From contig DXEW01000003.1 of the NCBI GenBank assembly GCA_019114755.1, positions 1 through 64,000 of the forward strand: a stretch of DNA of 64,000 bases. Direction: 5' to 3'. The notes below the pieces were generated by a model. The model had not been told where the DNA came from. It ran no database searches and saw only the letters and a list, made by a program, of their open reading frames with translations. Origin of the DNA: Candidatus Borkfalkia faecavium (GTDB taxonomy: Bacteria; Bacillota; Clostridia; Christensenellales; Borkfalkiaceae). Position 1 is the first letter of the stretch. Every line of letters starts with the position of its first letter. Below are positions 9,333-18,001 of this stretch, in pieces. A program made the position numbers and the translations under genes.

Positions 9333-9839
9333 TCACAGCCGGCACAGCAGGCACGCCGATACCGCCGCGAAGAGGTTTGCCGCCATGGCGATGGCGGCGG
9401 GCAGGGCCGCGCCCTTCTTCTGCCCCGCAAAGTAGAGGGCGGAGAGGTAAAACACCGTTTCGCCCGAGGCGTACAGCACCGAAGCGCAGCAGCCGATGTA
9501 CGAATCTGCCCCGTACTCTGCCAGAATTTGCGACAAGACGGCGACGGAGCCGCTGCCCGAAAAGGGCTTGACCAGCACCAGCGGCGCGAGCTGCGCGGGG
9601 ATGCCTAAGGCTTGCAGCGCGGGCGTGAGCGCCTGCTGCAATTTTAGAGAAAGTCCGCTGGCTTCGAACAGTTCCGCCAAGATGAGCACGGCGGCGATAT
9701 AGGGGAAGAGGGAACGGACGAGGGGCAGCGCCTCGCCCGCGCCGGAGGCAAAGCTGTCGTACACCTTGACGCGGCGCACCGCCGCGAACAGGAACACGCC
9801 CGCAAACAGCACGGGCAGCACATAGGCGGCTACGCGCAA
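9333..9839 (-). CDS. spmB: spore maturation protein B family
   Basis: An integral membrane protein of the nucleoside-recognition (Gate) family. In Bacillus, SpmA and SpmB are needed for full spore-core dehydration. The 168-residue protein (Bacillus SpmB has 178) shows conserved segments LVRSLFPYIAAVLILAELFEASG, LVLVKPFSGSGS and SYIGCCASVLYASGETVFY. The best start is a TTG at 9839, seven bases after AGGA and overlapping the end of spmA. A longer frame without an ATG extends further upstream. Confidence 0.82.
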   Translation of the reverse strand: MRVAAYVLPVLFAGVFLFAAVRRVKVYDSFASGAGEALPLVRSLFPYIAAVLILAELFEASGLSLKLQQALTPALQALGIPAQLAPLVLVKPFSGSGSVAVLSQILAEYGADSYIGCCASVLYASGETVFYLSALYFAGQKKGAALPAAIAMAANLFAAVSACLLCRL

Positions 9840-10387
9840 CGCCGTTTCCTGTATAGTAAATGGACGAGGATCGCCCCGAACAGGAGCGCCGCCAGCGAAC
9901 AGCACAGCGCCGGCAGCACGGGCGCGAACGGCTGCGCCGAACCCGCCGCCGCCCGCACCGAGATAAGTGTGGTGGGCAGCAGCTGCACCCCGGCACAGTT
10001 GACCACGAACAGCATGGCGCGGGCGTATTCGTTCTTTTTTTCTCCAAAAAGGCGCATGGCGGAAATGCCCGCGGGCGTCGCCGCCCCGCCCATGCCCAGC
10101 AGATTGGCGGCGAAATTGACGGCGACCTGCTCTTCGGCGGCGGCGTCGTCTGTCTTCAGAAGCCGGCGCACGGGCGGGCGCAGCAGGCGGGAAAGGCCGG
10201 ACAGCAGCCCTCCGTCTTTACACACGCGCAGAAACCCCAGCCACAGCGCGTACACCCCCGCCAGGGTGAGGCAGAGGGCGACGGCGCGGGAAGCGCCCGC
10301 CAAAAGCGCGGGCAAAAAGGCGGCGGGATCCCCCAAGACGACGAGCACCGACGCGGCTATGAATACCACCAAAAACAACACGTTCAT
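9830..10387 (-). CDS. spmA: spore maturation protein A family
   Basis: A polytopic membrane protein of 185 residues. It has hydrophobic segments at both ends and the family region VNFAANLLGMGGAATPAGISAMRLF in the middle, then NCAGVQLLPTT. It is the partner of the downstream overlapping spmB, as in Bacillus. The ATG at 10387 has GGGGGGG upstream; a TTG-type extension of six residues was not preferred. Whether this organism forms spores cannot be decided from the window, because the family also occurs in non-sporulating relatives. Confidence 0.85.
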   Translation of the reverse strand: MNVLFLVVFIAASVLVVLGDPAAFLPALLAGASRAVALCLTLAGVYALWLGFLRVCKDGGLLSGLSRLLRPPVRRLLKTDDAAAEEQVAVNFAANLLGMGGAATPAGISAMRLFGEKKNEYARAMLFVVNCAGVQLLPTTLISVRAAAGSAQPFAPVLPALCCSLAALLFGAILVHLLYRKRRCA

Positions 10388-10544
10388 GAAAGGCCCCCCC
10401 TGCATTCTGTTTTACAATATGCGCAGGCGCCCCGCATTATGCAGGCTCTTCCGCCTTTCGCCGGGGCGGCGCCCTGCGGGGCAGGACTGGCGCCTTACTG
10501 CCCCGCGCCCCCGCGCTTTTTTGCCGACCCCGCGCAAAAATGGT

Positions 10545-10573
10545 TTTACTTTATTCAAAAAATAGAGTATAAT
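10545..10573 (+). promoter_or_regulatory. promoter of metG
   Basis: TTTACT (10545-10550), a 17-base spacer and TATAAT (10568-10573) precede metG by about 50 bases. Confidence 0.7.
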
Positions 10574-10625
10574 ACTGGAAAACGGACAAACAGGACCTTT
10601 TTATAGACCTTTTCAGGAGGGAACC

Positions 10626-12632
10626 ATGGCAGAAAAAACCCCGTATTACATTACCACGGCCATCACCTACACCTCGGGCAAGCCGCACATCGGCAACACC
10701 TACGAGATCGTTTTGACAGACGCCATCGCGCGGTTCAAGCGGGCGCAGGGGTATGACGTGCGCTTCCAGACGGGCACCGACGAGCACGGCCAGAAGATAG
10801 AAGAAAAGGCCGCCGCCGCGGGCGTTTCGCCCAAGGCGTTCGTAGACGGCGTGGCGGAGCAGATCCGCGCCATCTGGGATATGATGGATATCTCTTACGA
10901 CAAGTTCATCCGCACCACCGACGCCGACCACGAGCGCCAGGTGCAGAAGATGTTTGAAAAGATGCTGGCAAACGGCGATATCTATAAAGGCACCTACGAG
11001 GGGATGTACTGCACCCCCTGCGAGGCGTTCTGGACGCCTTCGCAGCTGAAAGACGGCAAGTGCCCCGACTGCGGCAGAGAGGTAAAGCCCGCCAAAGAAG
11101 AGGCGTACTTTTTCCGCATGAGCAAATATGCCGACCGCCTGCTGCAATACTACGAAGAGCACCCCGAATTCATCGCTCCCCTTTCGCGCAAGAACGAGAT
11201 GGTGAACAACTTTTTAAAGCCCGGCCTGCAGGACCTGTGCGTTTCGCGCACGTCGTTCACGTGGGGGGTGCCCGTCTCTTCCGACCCTAAACACGTCGTG
11301 TACGTGTGGCTGGACGCCCTGACCAACTACATCACGGGCCTGGGCTACGACGCGGACGGGAATTCCGACCCGTTATTCCAAAAATACTGGCCTGCGGACG
11401 CGCATATCATCGGCAAGGATATCGTGCGCTTCCACACCATTTACTGGCCCATTTTTTTGATGTCGTTAGGACTGCCCTTGCCGAGGCGCGTGTTCGGCCA
11501 CCCGTGGCTGCTGATGGACGGCAACAAGATGAGCAAATCGCGCGGGAACACCATCTACGCCGACGAGCTGGTGCACGTGTTCGGCGTGGACGCGGTGCGC
11601 TACTTTGTGCTCAACGATATGCCCTACGACAACGACGGCAACATCACCTGGGAGCTCATCTGCGACCGCGTGAATGCAGACCTCGCCAACAATTTGGGCA
11701 ATTTGGTCTCGCGCACGGCGGCGATGTCGCTGAAATACTTCGGCGGGGCGCTGGAAGATGCGGGCTGCGCCGAGCCCGTGGACGAAGAGCTGAAGGCGCA
11801 GGCAACTTCTCTATACCAAAAAGTGGCGGCGAAGATGGACGAATTCAAAATTTCGGACGCGCTGGGGGAGATCTTCTCTTTCCTGCGCCGCTGCAACAAG
11901 TATATCGACGAGACGGCCCCTTGGGTGCTGGCCAAAGACGAGGCGAAAAAGGGCAGGCTTGCGACCGTGTTGTACAACCTGGCGGCGGGCATACAGGTCG
12001 CCGCGGCCCTGTTGCAGCCCTTTATGCCCGAAACGGCGGAAAAGATCGCCCGCCAGTTCAGCTGCCCGCTGCGCGCATACGATAGCTTGAACGACTTTGC
12101 CCTGCCTGCGGGCGCGCACGTTTCCGAGCCCGTGCAGCACCTGTTCGCGCGCAGGAACTACAAAGAGGTCGAAGAGCAGTACGACGCCCTGCACGCCGCC
12201 AAGGCGGCAGAGGGCGGCGATACGCAGCCTTCCAAACCCGAAGCAGAAGCCAAAGCCGAAAAGCCCGCGCCCAAAGAAAAGAAGGGGCATGAGGCGGACT
12301 TCCCCGCCGAGATAAGCATCGACGATTTTGCCAAGGTGAAGATGCAGGTGGCGGAAGTTATCGCCTGCGAGAAGGTGCCCAAGGCGGACAAGCTGCTCAA
12401 ATCGACGGTGAAGATCGGCGAGGAGACGCGCACGGTGGTGAGCGGCATCGCCCAATATTACACCCCCGAACAGATGGTGGGCAGAAAGGTGATCATGGTG
12501 ACCAACCTGAAGCCCGCAAAGCTGCGCGGCATCGTCAGCGAGGGGATGATCCTCTGCGCGGAAGACGCCGAAGGCAATTTGCAGCTTTTGGCGCCCGCCG
12601 GCGACATCGGCAGCGGCAGCACCGTCTATTAA
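10626..12632 (+). CDS. metG: methionyl-tRNA synthetase
   Basis: Charges initiator and elongator tRNA-Met. The 668-residue protein carries the class I signature as SGKPHIGN near residue 18, a zinc knuckle (CTPCEAFW and CPDCGRE, near 128-150), and KMSKS near residue 301. An Ala/Lys/Glu/Pro-rich linker is followed by a C-terminal Trbp111-type tRNA-binding domain (FAKVKMQVAEV, MVTNLKPAKLRGIVSEGMILCAE). The start follows CAGGAGGGAACC. tatD follows after a strong hairpin, an order common in Firmicutes. Confidence 0.97.
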   Translation: MAEKTPYYITTAITYTSGKPHIGNTYEIVLTDAIARFKRAQGYDVRFQTGTDEHGQKIEEKAAAAGVSPKAFVDGVAEQIRAIWDMMDISYDKFIRTTDADHERQVQKMFEKMLANGDIYKGTYEGMYCTPCEAFWTPSQLKDGKCPDCGREVKPAKEEAYFFRMSKYADRLLQYYEEHPEFIAPLSRKNEMVNNFLKPGLQDLCVSRTSFTWGVPVSSDPKHVVYVWLDALTNYITGLGYDADGNSDPLFQKYWPADAHIIGKDIVRFHTIYWPIFLMSLGLPLPRRVFGHPWLLMDGNKMSKSRGNTIYADELVHVFGVDAVRYFVLNDMPYDNDGNITWELICDRVNADLANNLGNLVSRTAAMSLKYFGGALEDAGCAEPVDEELKAQATSLYQKVAAKMDEFKISDALGEIFSFLRRCNKYIDETAPWVLAKDEAKKGRLATVLYNLAAGIQVAAALLQPFMPETAEKIARQFSCPLRAYDSLNDFALPAGAHVSEPVQHLFARRNYKEVEEQYDALHAAKAAEGGDTQPSKPEAEAKAEKPAPKEKKGHEADFPAEISIDDFAKVKMQVAEVIACEKVPKADKLLKSTVKIGEETRTVVSGIAQYYTPEQMVGRKVIMVTNLKPAKLRGIVSEGMILCAEDAEGNLQLLAPAGDIGSGSTVY

Positions 12633-12650
12633 ACCTATAAAAACTTGGCC

Positions 12651-12686
12651 GCGGGCGCCCTTCCGCAAAGGCGAAAGGGCGCCCGC
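12651..12686 (+). other. strong intercistronic hairpin between metG and tatD
   Basis: GCGGGCGCCCTT pairs perfectly with AAGGGCGCCCGC. It lacks a T-run and is followed directly by the tatD ribosome binding site, so it may stabilise or separate the two messages instead of terminating. Confidence 0.7.
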
Positions 12687-12699
12687 GGAGAAGAATGCC

Positions 12700-13482
12700 A
12701 TGTATATCGACACGCACGCACACCTCAATTACCCCGAAAAATACGGCGACCTGCCGCAGCTTTTGGCAAAGATCGCCGCGGCGGGGGTGGATACCGTGAT
12801 CAATGTGGGCTGGGATCCGGCCTCTTCCGCCCTGGCGGCGGAGCAGGCGGAGCGCCTTGCGGCGGCACCTGCGCTGTACTTTGCCGCGGGCTTCCACCCT
12901 TCCAACCTGCAAGACTATCAAACGGGCGACGAAGAGCGCCTTGCTTCGCTTTTGCAAAGCCCCAAAGGCGTCGCCGTGGGCGAGATCGGGCTGGACTACC
13001 ACTACGAGGACACCGACGAGGCGGCGCAGAAGCGCGCCTTCTGCGCCCAGCTGGAGCTGGCGGAGGCGCTTTCTCTCCCCGTCATCATCCACAGCCGAGA
13101 CGCGGCGGCGGACACGCTGCGGATATTGAAGGACAACCGCGCCAAGCTGCGGGCGGGCGGGGTGATGCACTGCTTTTCGGGCAGCCCCGAAACGGCAAAG
13201 GAATATTTGAAACTGGGGCTGTACATCTCGTTTGCGGGGCCCGTGACCTTCAAAAACGCGCGGCGGCTGGACGAGGTGGCAAAAATAGTGCCGCCCGAGC
13301 GCATTTTGGCGGAGACGGACTCGCCCTACCTGGCGCCCGAACCATTCCGCGGCACCCTGAACACTCCAAAAAACGTCGTTCAGGTGTACGAAAAGCTGGC
13401 GCAGCTGCGCGGAGAAGAGCTCTTTGCCCTCGCCGCGCGCATCAAACAAAACGCCAAAACTTTATTTTATAAGATACGATGA
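12700..13482 (+). CDS. tatD: TatD family metal-dependent DNase
   Basis: A TIM-barrel hydrolase of the amidohydrolase type with proposed 3'-5' exonuclease activity on DNA. The 260-residue protein starts with the metal motif IDTHAHLNYP, then GEIGLDYHYE (near residue 93), PVIIHSRDA, GVMHCFSG, and ETDSPYLAPEPFRG near the end. Length is normal. GGAGAAG stands upstream of the ATG. Its stop overlaps the ATG of the radical SAM gene (ATGA), so the two are coupled. Confidence 0.94.
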   Translation: MYIDTHAHLNYPEKYGDLPQLLAKIAAAGVDTVINVGWDPASSALAAEQAERLAAAPALYFAAGFHPSNLQDYQTGDEERLASLLQSPKGVAVGEIGLDYHYEDTDEAAQKRAFCAQLELAEALSLPVIIHSRDAAADTLRILKDNRAKLRAGGVMHCFSGSPETAKEYLKLGLYISFAGPVTFKNARRLDEVAKIVPPERILAETDSPYLAPEPFRGTLNTPKNVVQVYEKLAQLRGEELFALAARIKQNAKTLFYKIR

Positions 13483-14090
13483 ATACCATGCAGGGATACG
13501 AAAACTTTACCTACGAATTAGACGGCAACTTATACATCAACCTGACCAGCAAGTGCACCAACGACTGCACCTTTTGCGTGCGCAACGAAAAGGCGGACTA
13601 CTTCGGCCACAAACTGTGGCTGGCGCGCGAACCGAAAGCGGAAGAAGTGATCGCGCGGCTGCCCGAAGACATCGGCGCTTACCGCGAATATGTGTTCTGC
13701 GGCTTCGGCGAGCCGACCATCAAGCTGCCCGTGCTGCTGGAAGTTGCCCGCGAGATCAAGCGGCGGGGCGGCACCACGCGCATCAATACCAACGGCCAGG
13801 CGAACATGATCTGGAAGCGAGACGTGACGGGCGAGCTCGCCGCGGTCATCGACAAGATCAACGTCAGCCTCAACGAGGCGACCGCCCAAGACTACGCCGC
13901 CCTGTGCAGGCCCGCCTTCGGCGAGGCGGCGTTTGCGGGCTTGCAGGAATTTGCCAAATTGTGCGCCGAAAAGGGCATCGATACCTGGTTTTCGGTGGTG
14001 GACGTCATCGGAGAAGAGAAGATAGAAGCCTGCCGCGCCATCGCCAGGGCGTGCGGCGTCACCCTGCGCGTGCGGGCGTATATCGGATAG
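13479..14090 (+). CDS. TatD-linked radical SAM protein
   Basis: A short radical SAM enzyme of 203 residues whose family is known for sitting next to tatD. The Fe-S motif CTNDCTFC (CxxxCxxC) lies at about residues 25-32. GFGEPT follows near 75, as the SAM-binding GGE-type motif. Its ATG overlaps the tatD stop. No auxiliary cluster or SPASM domain is visible. The reaction of this family is unknown; the constant link to TatD suggests a shared substrate or pathway, which is inference. Confidence 0.9.
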   Translation: MNTMQGYENFTYELDGNLYINLTSKCTNDCTFCVRNEKADYFGHKLWLAREPKAEEVIARLPEDIGAYREYVFCGFGEPTIKLPVLLEVAREIKRRGGTTRINTNGQANMIWKRDVTGELAAVIDKINVSLNEATAQDYAALCRPAFGEAAFAGLQEFAKLCAEKGIDTWFSVVDVIGEEKIEACRAIARACGVTLRVRAYIG

Positions 14091-14431
14091 ACGGATAAAG
14101 GGCCGCTTCCGCGAGGCGGCTTCCCGCGCCCGCCCTGCGCCCGCGTCCACAGGGCGCGGGCGCAGGGCGGATCAAAGACGCAGCCGCTCTTTTCCTTTCT
14201 AAAAAAGTAAAAGAGAAGCGGCAATGCCCCTTCCCTTCCAAAAAAAAGAAAAACGGCGACGCCCCTTCCTTCCCAAGAAGAAAACAGAAAGAGAGCCTCC
14301 GCCAAGCGGGCGGGGCTCCCCTCCTTCTTTTGTACGGGCAAAGCCCTGTAAGCGGGGCAAGCGCCCCTCGCTTACGATCAAAGTATGTGCCGCGGGGCGC
14401 CCTGCCATGCGCCGCCGCCCGGAGACAGTTT
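14091..14431. other. intergenic region with a strong hairpin and low-complexity repeats
   Basis: CGCCCTGCGCCCGCG (14131-14145) pairs perfectly with CGCGGGCGCAGGGCG (14155-14169), a possible terminator for the radical SAM gene without a T-run. Bases 14190-14300 contain CCCTTCC-plus-A-run segments that recur at 17860-17950. No gene is seen. Confidence 0.5.
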
Positions 14432-15277
14432 ATGGAAAATTTACGCCAGATCCTCGCCAAACACAACTTCAGCTTCAAAAAGCAGTTCGGGCAGAACTTT
14501 ATTTCCGACGCCAATCTGCTGGAGAGCATCGCCGGCTTTGCGGAGCTGGATCAAAGCCGCGCCGTTTTAGAGATCGGCTGCGGGGCGGGCACGCTGACGC
14601 GGGTGCTGGCGGCGCACGCGGGCAAGGTGATCGCCTACGAGATAGACGCCAAACTGCAGCCCGTGCTGGCGGAGACGCTGGCGGGGGTAGACAACGCCGA
14701 GGTCGTGTTCCGCAACTTTTTGAAGGCGGACATGCGCGCCTTAGAGCAGGAACTGGGCGAGGGCTACGCGGTGGTCGCCAACCTGCCCTACTACATCACC
14801 ACCCCGCTCATCATGAAGCTGATCGAAGAGAGCGAAAAGGCGCGCGTTTTGGTGGTGATGGTGCAGGACGACGTGGCAAAGCGGCTGTGCGCCGCCGAAA
14901 ACACCCCCGAATACGGGGCGATCACCGCCGCCATCGCAAGGAGGGCGGAGGCGGAGACGGTAAAATTTGTGCCCCGCCATCTGTTCACCCCCGCGCCCAA
15001 CGTAGACAGCGCCGTGGTGCGGCTGACCTTTATACCCGACCGCATCCCCGTCAAAGACAAAAAGATGTACCGCGCCGCGGTGCGGGCGGCATTCCTTTCT
15101 CGCCGCAAGACGCTGGAAAACAACCTCATCAACAGCTTTGCCCTCAGCCGCGAACAGGCGCAGGAAGTGCTGCGGCAGGCGGGCATCCCCCCCAAGGCGC
15201 GGGGCGAGGCGCTTTCTCCGCAGAAGCTGGCGCAGCTTGCCGACGTGCTGTGCGAACATGTTCCCGCGGAAGAATGA
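14432..15277 (+). CDS. rsmA: 16S rRNA (adenine1518/1519-N6) dimethyltransferase
   Basis: Dimethylates two adjacent adenines at the 3' end of 16S rRNA during 30S assembly. The 281-residue protein begins with the family segment FSFKKQFGQNFISDANLL, then the SAM-binding motif VLEIGCGAGTLTRVL (near 47-61). The catalytic NLPYYITTP lies near residue 116 and the C-terminal LSRRKTLENNL is typical. The ATG at 14432 with GGAG upstream was chosen over an in-frame start about 100 bases earlier. The tatD-rsmA proximity is usual in Firmicutes. Confidence 0.95.
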   Translation: MENLRQILAKHNFSFKKQFGQNFISDANLLESIAGFAELDQSRAVLEIGCGAGTLTRVLAAHAGKVIAYEIDAKLQPVLAETLAGVDNAEVVFRNFLKADMRALEQELGEGYAVVANLPYYITTPLIMKLIEESEKARVLVVMVQDDVAKRLCAAENTPEYGAITAAIARRAEAETVKFVPRHLFTPAPNVDSAVVRLTFIPDRIPVKDKKMYRAAVRAAFLSRRKTLENNLINSFALSREQAQEVLRQAGIPPKARGEALSPQKLAQLADVLCEHVPAEE

Positions 15278-15420
15278 ACGCGCCGCGAGCCTTTGCAATT
15301 TTGTGCGTAAAGGGAAAAGCGCCGCGCTGATTTGCGCCGCGAACCTTTCCTGCGCGCGCGGCTTTGCAGGCACGGCTTTGCGGGCGGCCGACGGGCGGAC
15401 AGATAAACAGATAAGCGGCA

Positions 15421-15460
15421 GGGGCGGCTCCTTTTCGGAGCCGCCCCTGCCGCGTTTTTT
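15421..15460 (+). terminator. terminator after rsmA
   Basis: GGGGCGGCTCC pairs with GGAGCCGCCCC; a TTTTTT run follows seven bases later. It lies between two convergent genes. Confidence 0.6.
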
Positions 15461-15467
15461 GCCCTGC

Positions 15468-15962
15468 TTACCCTTCCTGCGGGCGCACCAGGCGCTTCGC
15501 CGTCCAGTCGCTGCACACGACCTTGACGACCTCCGTCAGCGCCATGGCGTGCGGCTGAAAGGCGGCGGGCGAAAATTCTTCTTCCGTATAGTGGCGCATG
15601 AGCACCTGCAGGCCGTGCAGGCGCTCTTCTTCCCCTTCCACCACTTCTGCCACGCCCGTGCCGCACACGCTCTCGTAATCGGTGGTGTAGCCGCAGGGGG
15701 CGGCGCCCTTGTTGAACACGCGCAGCATGTTCGCCGCCGCAAAGCCCACGCGCCCGTCCCTTTGCAGCAGGGCGAGCTTTGTGCCCTGTTTGGCGCAGTG
15801 GAAATACAAAACGAGCTTCTCCCCCTGCAGCTCCGCCCCGAAGTTGAGGGGCAGGCAGTAAGGCGCGTTTTCGCCCTGCAGGGCGAGGGTCAGATAGCCG
15901 CAGCGGCAGAGGATGGCGAACTTTTCCGCCGTATCCACAACTTCCCGTTCAAATTTTCGCAT
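15468..15962 (-). CDS. pyridoxamine 5'-phosphate oxidase-like flavin-binding protein (NimA type)
   Basis: A 164-residue split-barrel flavoprotein resembling the NimA/nitroimidazole-resistance group. Typical segments are ILCRCGYLTLAL, PYCLPLNFGAE, LYFHCAKQGTKLALL, and ESVCGTGVAEVV. Such proteins bind FMN or haem; their natural substrates are mostly unknown. The ATG at 15962 has AAAGGAG upstream; an upstream extension is Arg/Lys-rich junk. Drug resistance should not be inferred from sequence alone. Confidence 0.85.
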   Translation of the reverse strand: MRKFEREVVDTAEKFAILCRCGYLTLALQGENAPYCLPLNFGAELQGEKLVLYFHCAKQGTKLALLQRDGRVGFAAANMLRVFNKGAAPCGYTTDYESVCGTGVAEVVEGEEERLHGLQVLMRHYTEEEFSPAAFQPHAMALTEVVKVVCSDWTAKRLVRPQEG

Positions 15963-16040
15963 ATATTTCTCCTTTCGCCGCGCAAGTTTGCGGCGCGGGC
16001 CGCGCGTCTTTCTTTTGGCGCGCAATTTTACGGCGGCGAG

Positions 16041-16132
16041 GCGGCCGCGCGCGCCTTTTTACGATTTGCGCAGGTCTTTGGCGGCGATACGGCCGCGCGC
16101 CTTTTTACGATTTGCGCAGGTCTTTGGCGGCG
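16041..16132. repeat. 46-bp tandem duplication spanning the cysteine desulfurase stop
   Basis: The last 25 bases of the gene, its stop codon and about 20 bases beyond are present twice in tandem (16041-16086 and 16087-16132), differing only at a few bases near the distal end. Confidence 0.85.
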
Positions 16133-17238
16133 CGGATGACCTCTTCCGCCGCCGCGGCAGCGTCTGCCTCGGTATTGTCCTTCCCGAAGGAAAAGCGCAC
16201 CCCGCCCGCCGCCCGTTCGGGGGAAAGGCCCATGGCCAGCAGCACGTGCGAGGGCTGCGCCGAACCGGAAGAGCACGCCGCCCCTACCGAGGCGGCGACG
16301 CCCGCGAGGTCTAAGCGCTGCAGCATGGCCGCCCCCGCGATGCCCTCGAAGGAGAAGTTGGCGATGCCGGGCAGCCGCTCGCCCCTGCCGTTGAGCTGTG
16401 CGCCCGCAACGCTCGCGAGGATGCGGGCGATAAATGCGTCTCGCAGGGCGCGCACCTTGGCATTGTTCTGTTCGCGCTCGGCTGCGGCATAGCGCAGCGC
16501 CGCCGCCATGCCCACGACGGCGGGCACGTTGGTGGTGCCGCCGCGAAGCCCCCGCTCCTGATGGCCGCCGGCGATGAGCGGCTGCATGCGGGTGCCCGTG
16601 CGGATATACAGCGCCCCCGCCCCCTTGGGCCCGTAAAATTTATGGGCGGAAATGCTCAAAAGGTCGGCATGGGGAACGTTGACGTCTAACTTTTCGCTCC
16701 CCGCCGCCTGCACGGCGTCGCAAAAGTACAGCGCCCCGTGGGCGCGGCACAGGCGCGAAACTTCCGCCGTCGGCTGGAGGACGCCCGTCTCGTTGTTGGC
16801 TGCCATCACCGCCACCAGGCAGGCGGGGCGGCGCAGCAGCTCTTCCAGCGCGTTCAGGTCTGCCGCCCCCTCCGCCGTGGAGGGGATCTCTTCCACGGCA
16901 AAGCCCTCTGCCCGCAGCGCCCCTGCCGCGGCGAGCACGGCGTGGTGCTCGGCGGAAAACACCAGCACCCGCTTGCCGCGGGCGGCGTTGGCGCGGGCGG
17001 CGCCCAAAAGCGCCCAGTTGTCCGCCTCGGTGCCGCCGGAGGTAAAGTAGATCTCCTGCGGCTTGGCGCCTAAGAGGGAAGCGATCTCGTCGCGGGCGGC
17101 GTCTGCCGCCGCCACTCCCCGCCTGCCGTAGGCGTGGAGAGAGTCGGCATTGCCGAAATTTTCTGCAAAATAGGGCAGCATCTCGCGCAGCACCCGCCCG
17201 TCTACGGGCGTGGTGGCGGCATGGTCCAGATAGATCAT
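16105..17238 (-). CDS. iscS: cysteine desulfurase (NifS/IscS family)
   Basis: A PLP enzyme that moves sulfur from cysteine to Fe-S cluster or tRNA thiolation scaffolds. The 377-residue protein starts with IYLDHAATTPVD and carries TSGGTEADNWALLG. The PLP lysine is in SISAHKFYGPKGAGALY, and the catalytic cysteine in ASVGAACSSGSAQPSHVL near residue 320. The ATG at 17238 has GGGGGGAG upstream. It sits 11 bases downstream of an Rrf2 regulator, the usual isc-type arrangement, but no iscU follows. Whether it works as IscS, NifS or a tRNA-specific desulfurase is open. Confidence 0.93.
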   Translation of the reverse strand: MIYLDHAATTPVDGRVLREMLPYFAENFGNADSLHAYGRRGVAAADAARDEIASLLGAKPQEIYFTSGGTEADNWALLGAARANAARGKRVLVFSAEHHAVLAAAGALRAEGFAVEEIPSTAEGAADLNALEELLRRPACLVAVMAANNETGVLQPTAEVSRLCRAHGALYFCDAVQAAGSEKLDVNVPHADLLSISAHKFYGPKGAGALYIRTGTRMQPLIAGGHQERGLRGGTTNVPAVVGMAAALRYAAAEREQNNAKVRALRDAFIARILASVAGAQLNGRGERLPGIANFSFEGIAGAAMLQRLDLAGVAASVGAACSSGSAQPSHVLLAMGLSPERAAGGVRFSFGKDNTEADAAAAAEEVIRAAKDLRKS

Positions 17239-17249
17239 CTTCTCCCCCC

Positions 17250-17681
17250 TTACCCCGCGCGGCGGCACTTGCACACGCCGTGGGCGCCGTATGCGTCGAT
17301 CATCGTCTGCAGGGTCATCGAATCGAGCACGGCGTTGATGCCGTCGTACAGCCGCCGCCACACCTCGCCCGATGCGCAGCAGTCGGGGCAGTCGCAAAAG
17401 GAGATGCAGTCTACGATCTCCATATTGTCTTCTAAGGCGCGGGCGATGTCTCCCACGGTGACGGACTGGGGCGCACGCGCCAGCTTGTAGCCGCCCGCCA
17501 CCCCGCGCACGGCGGTGACGATGCCGCTGCCCGCCAGCATGCGCATGATCTTTTCGATATATTTGCCGGAAACGGCGATCTCTTTTTCCAGCGACGAGGC
17601 GCTGACGCAGCGCTCGGGATAGTTGAGCGCCAGGATATAACAGGCCTTGAGCCCGTACTGCGATTTGGATGAAAGGCGCAT
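17250..17681 (-). CDS. Rrf2-family regulator (IscR-like)
   Basis: A 143-residue winged-helix regulator. It begins MRLSSKSQYGLKA, has the recognition region EKEIAVSGKYIEKIMRML and the wing GVAGGYKLAR. A cysteine group CISFCDCPDCC lies at about residues 94-104 where IscR binds its Fe-S cluster. It probably senses Fe-S status and controls its own operon with the downstream desulfurase. The ATG at 17681 follows GGAGG. A dyad upstream (17705-17719) is a candidate operator. Cysteine-metabolism sensing, as in CymR, is the alternative. Confidence 0.9.
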   Translation of the reverse strand: MRLSSKSQYGLKACYILALNYPERCVSASSLEKEIAVSGKYIEKIMRMLAGSGIVTAVRGVAGGYKLARAPQSVTVGDIARALEDNMEIVDCISFCDCPDCCASGEVWRRLYDGINAVLDSMTLQTMIDAYGAHGVCKCRRAG

Positions 17682-17704
17682 GGTGCGTATACCTCCGTAA
17701 TATA

Positions 17705-17719
17705 CAACCGAATAAGTTG
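17705..17719. promoter_or_regulatory. candidate Rrf2 operator
   Basis: CAAC and GTTG arms separated by seven bases lie between the -10 box and the ribosome binding site of the Rrf2 gene. Binding by the encoded regulator is inference. Confidence 0.4.
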
Positions 17720-17724
17720 CAATT

Positions 17725-17753
17725 ATTATAGCGCGGGGCGGGCGCGCCGTCAA
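17725..17753 (-). promoter_or_regulatory. sigma-A promoter of the Rrf2-iscS operon
   Basis: Minus-strand TTGACG (17748-17753), 17-base spacer, TATAAT (17725-17730). Confidence 0.82.
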
Positions 17754-18001
17754 CCATTTTTGGGGGGAAAAAACATTTTTGCGCGGCTCTTATTTCTAAA
17801 ACGCCGCGGCGGTTTTCCTTTTCAAATGAGCCGAAACTTTTTTCTTTTCAAAAAAAATCGAAGATGCCCCTTCCCTTCTGAAAAGGAGAAGCGCCTTCCC
17901 CTTCCCGAAAAGCGTTAAACTCCCTTCCCTTCCAAAAAAATCGCGTAAAAAAATTCCGCGCCCTGCCGAAGCAGAACACGGAAAAAAAGAAGGAGTATCT
18001 G
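17754..18001. other. low-complexity intergenic region
   Basis: It contains CCCTTCC-plus-A-run segments (about 17860-17945) like those at 14220-14290, with imperfect inverted pieces. No gene or clear terminator was recognised. Confidence 0.35.

Noticed and set aside
16105..17757. 550-codon frame joining the Rrf2 region to the cysteine desulfurase
   Set aside because: The N-terminal part is the Rrf2 gene read in the wrong frame; the desulfurase starts cleanly at 17238 with a ribosome binding site.
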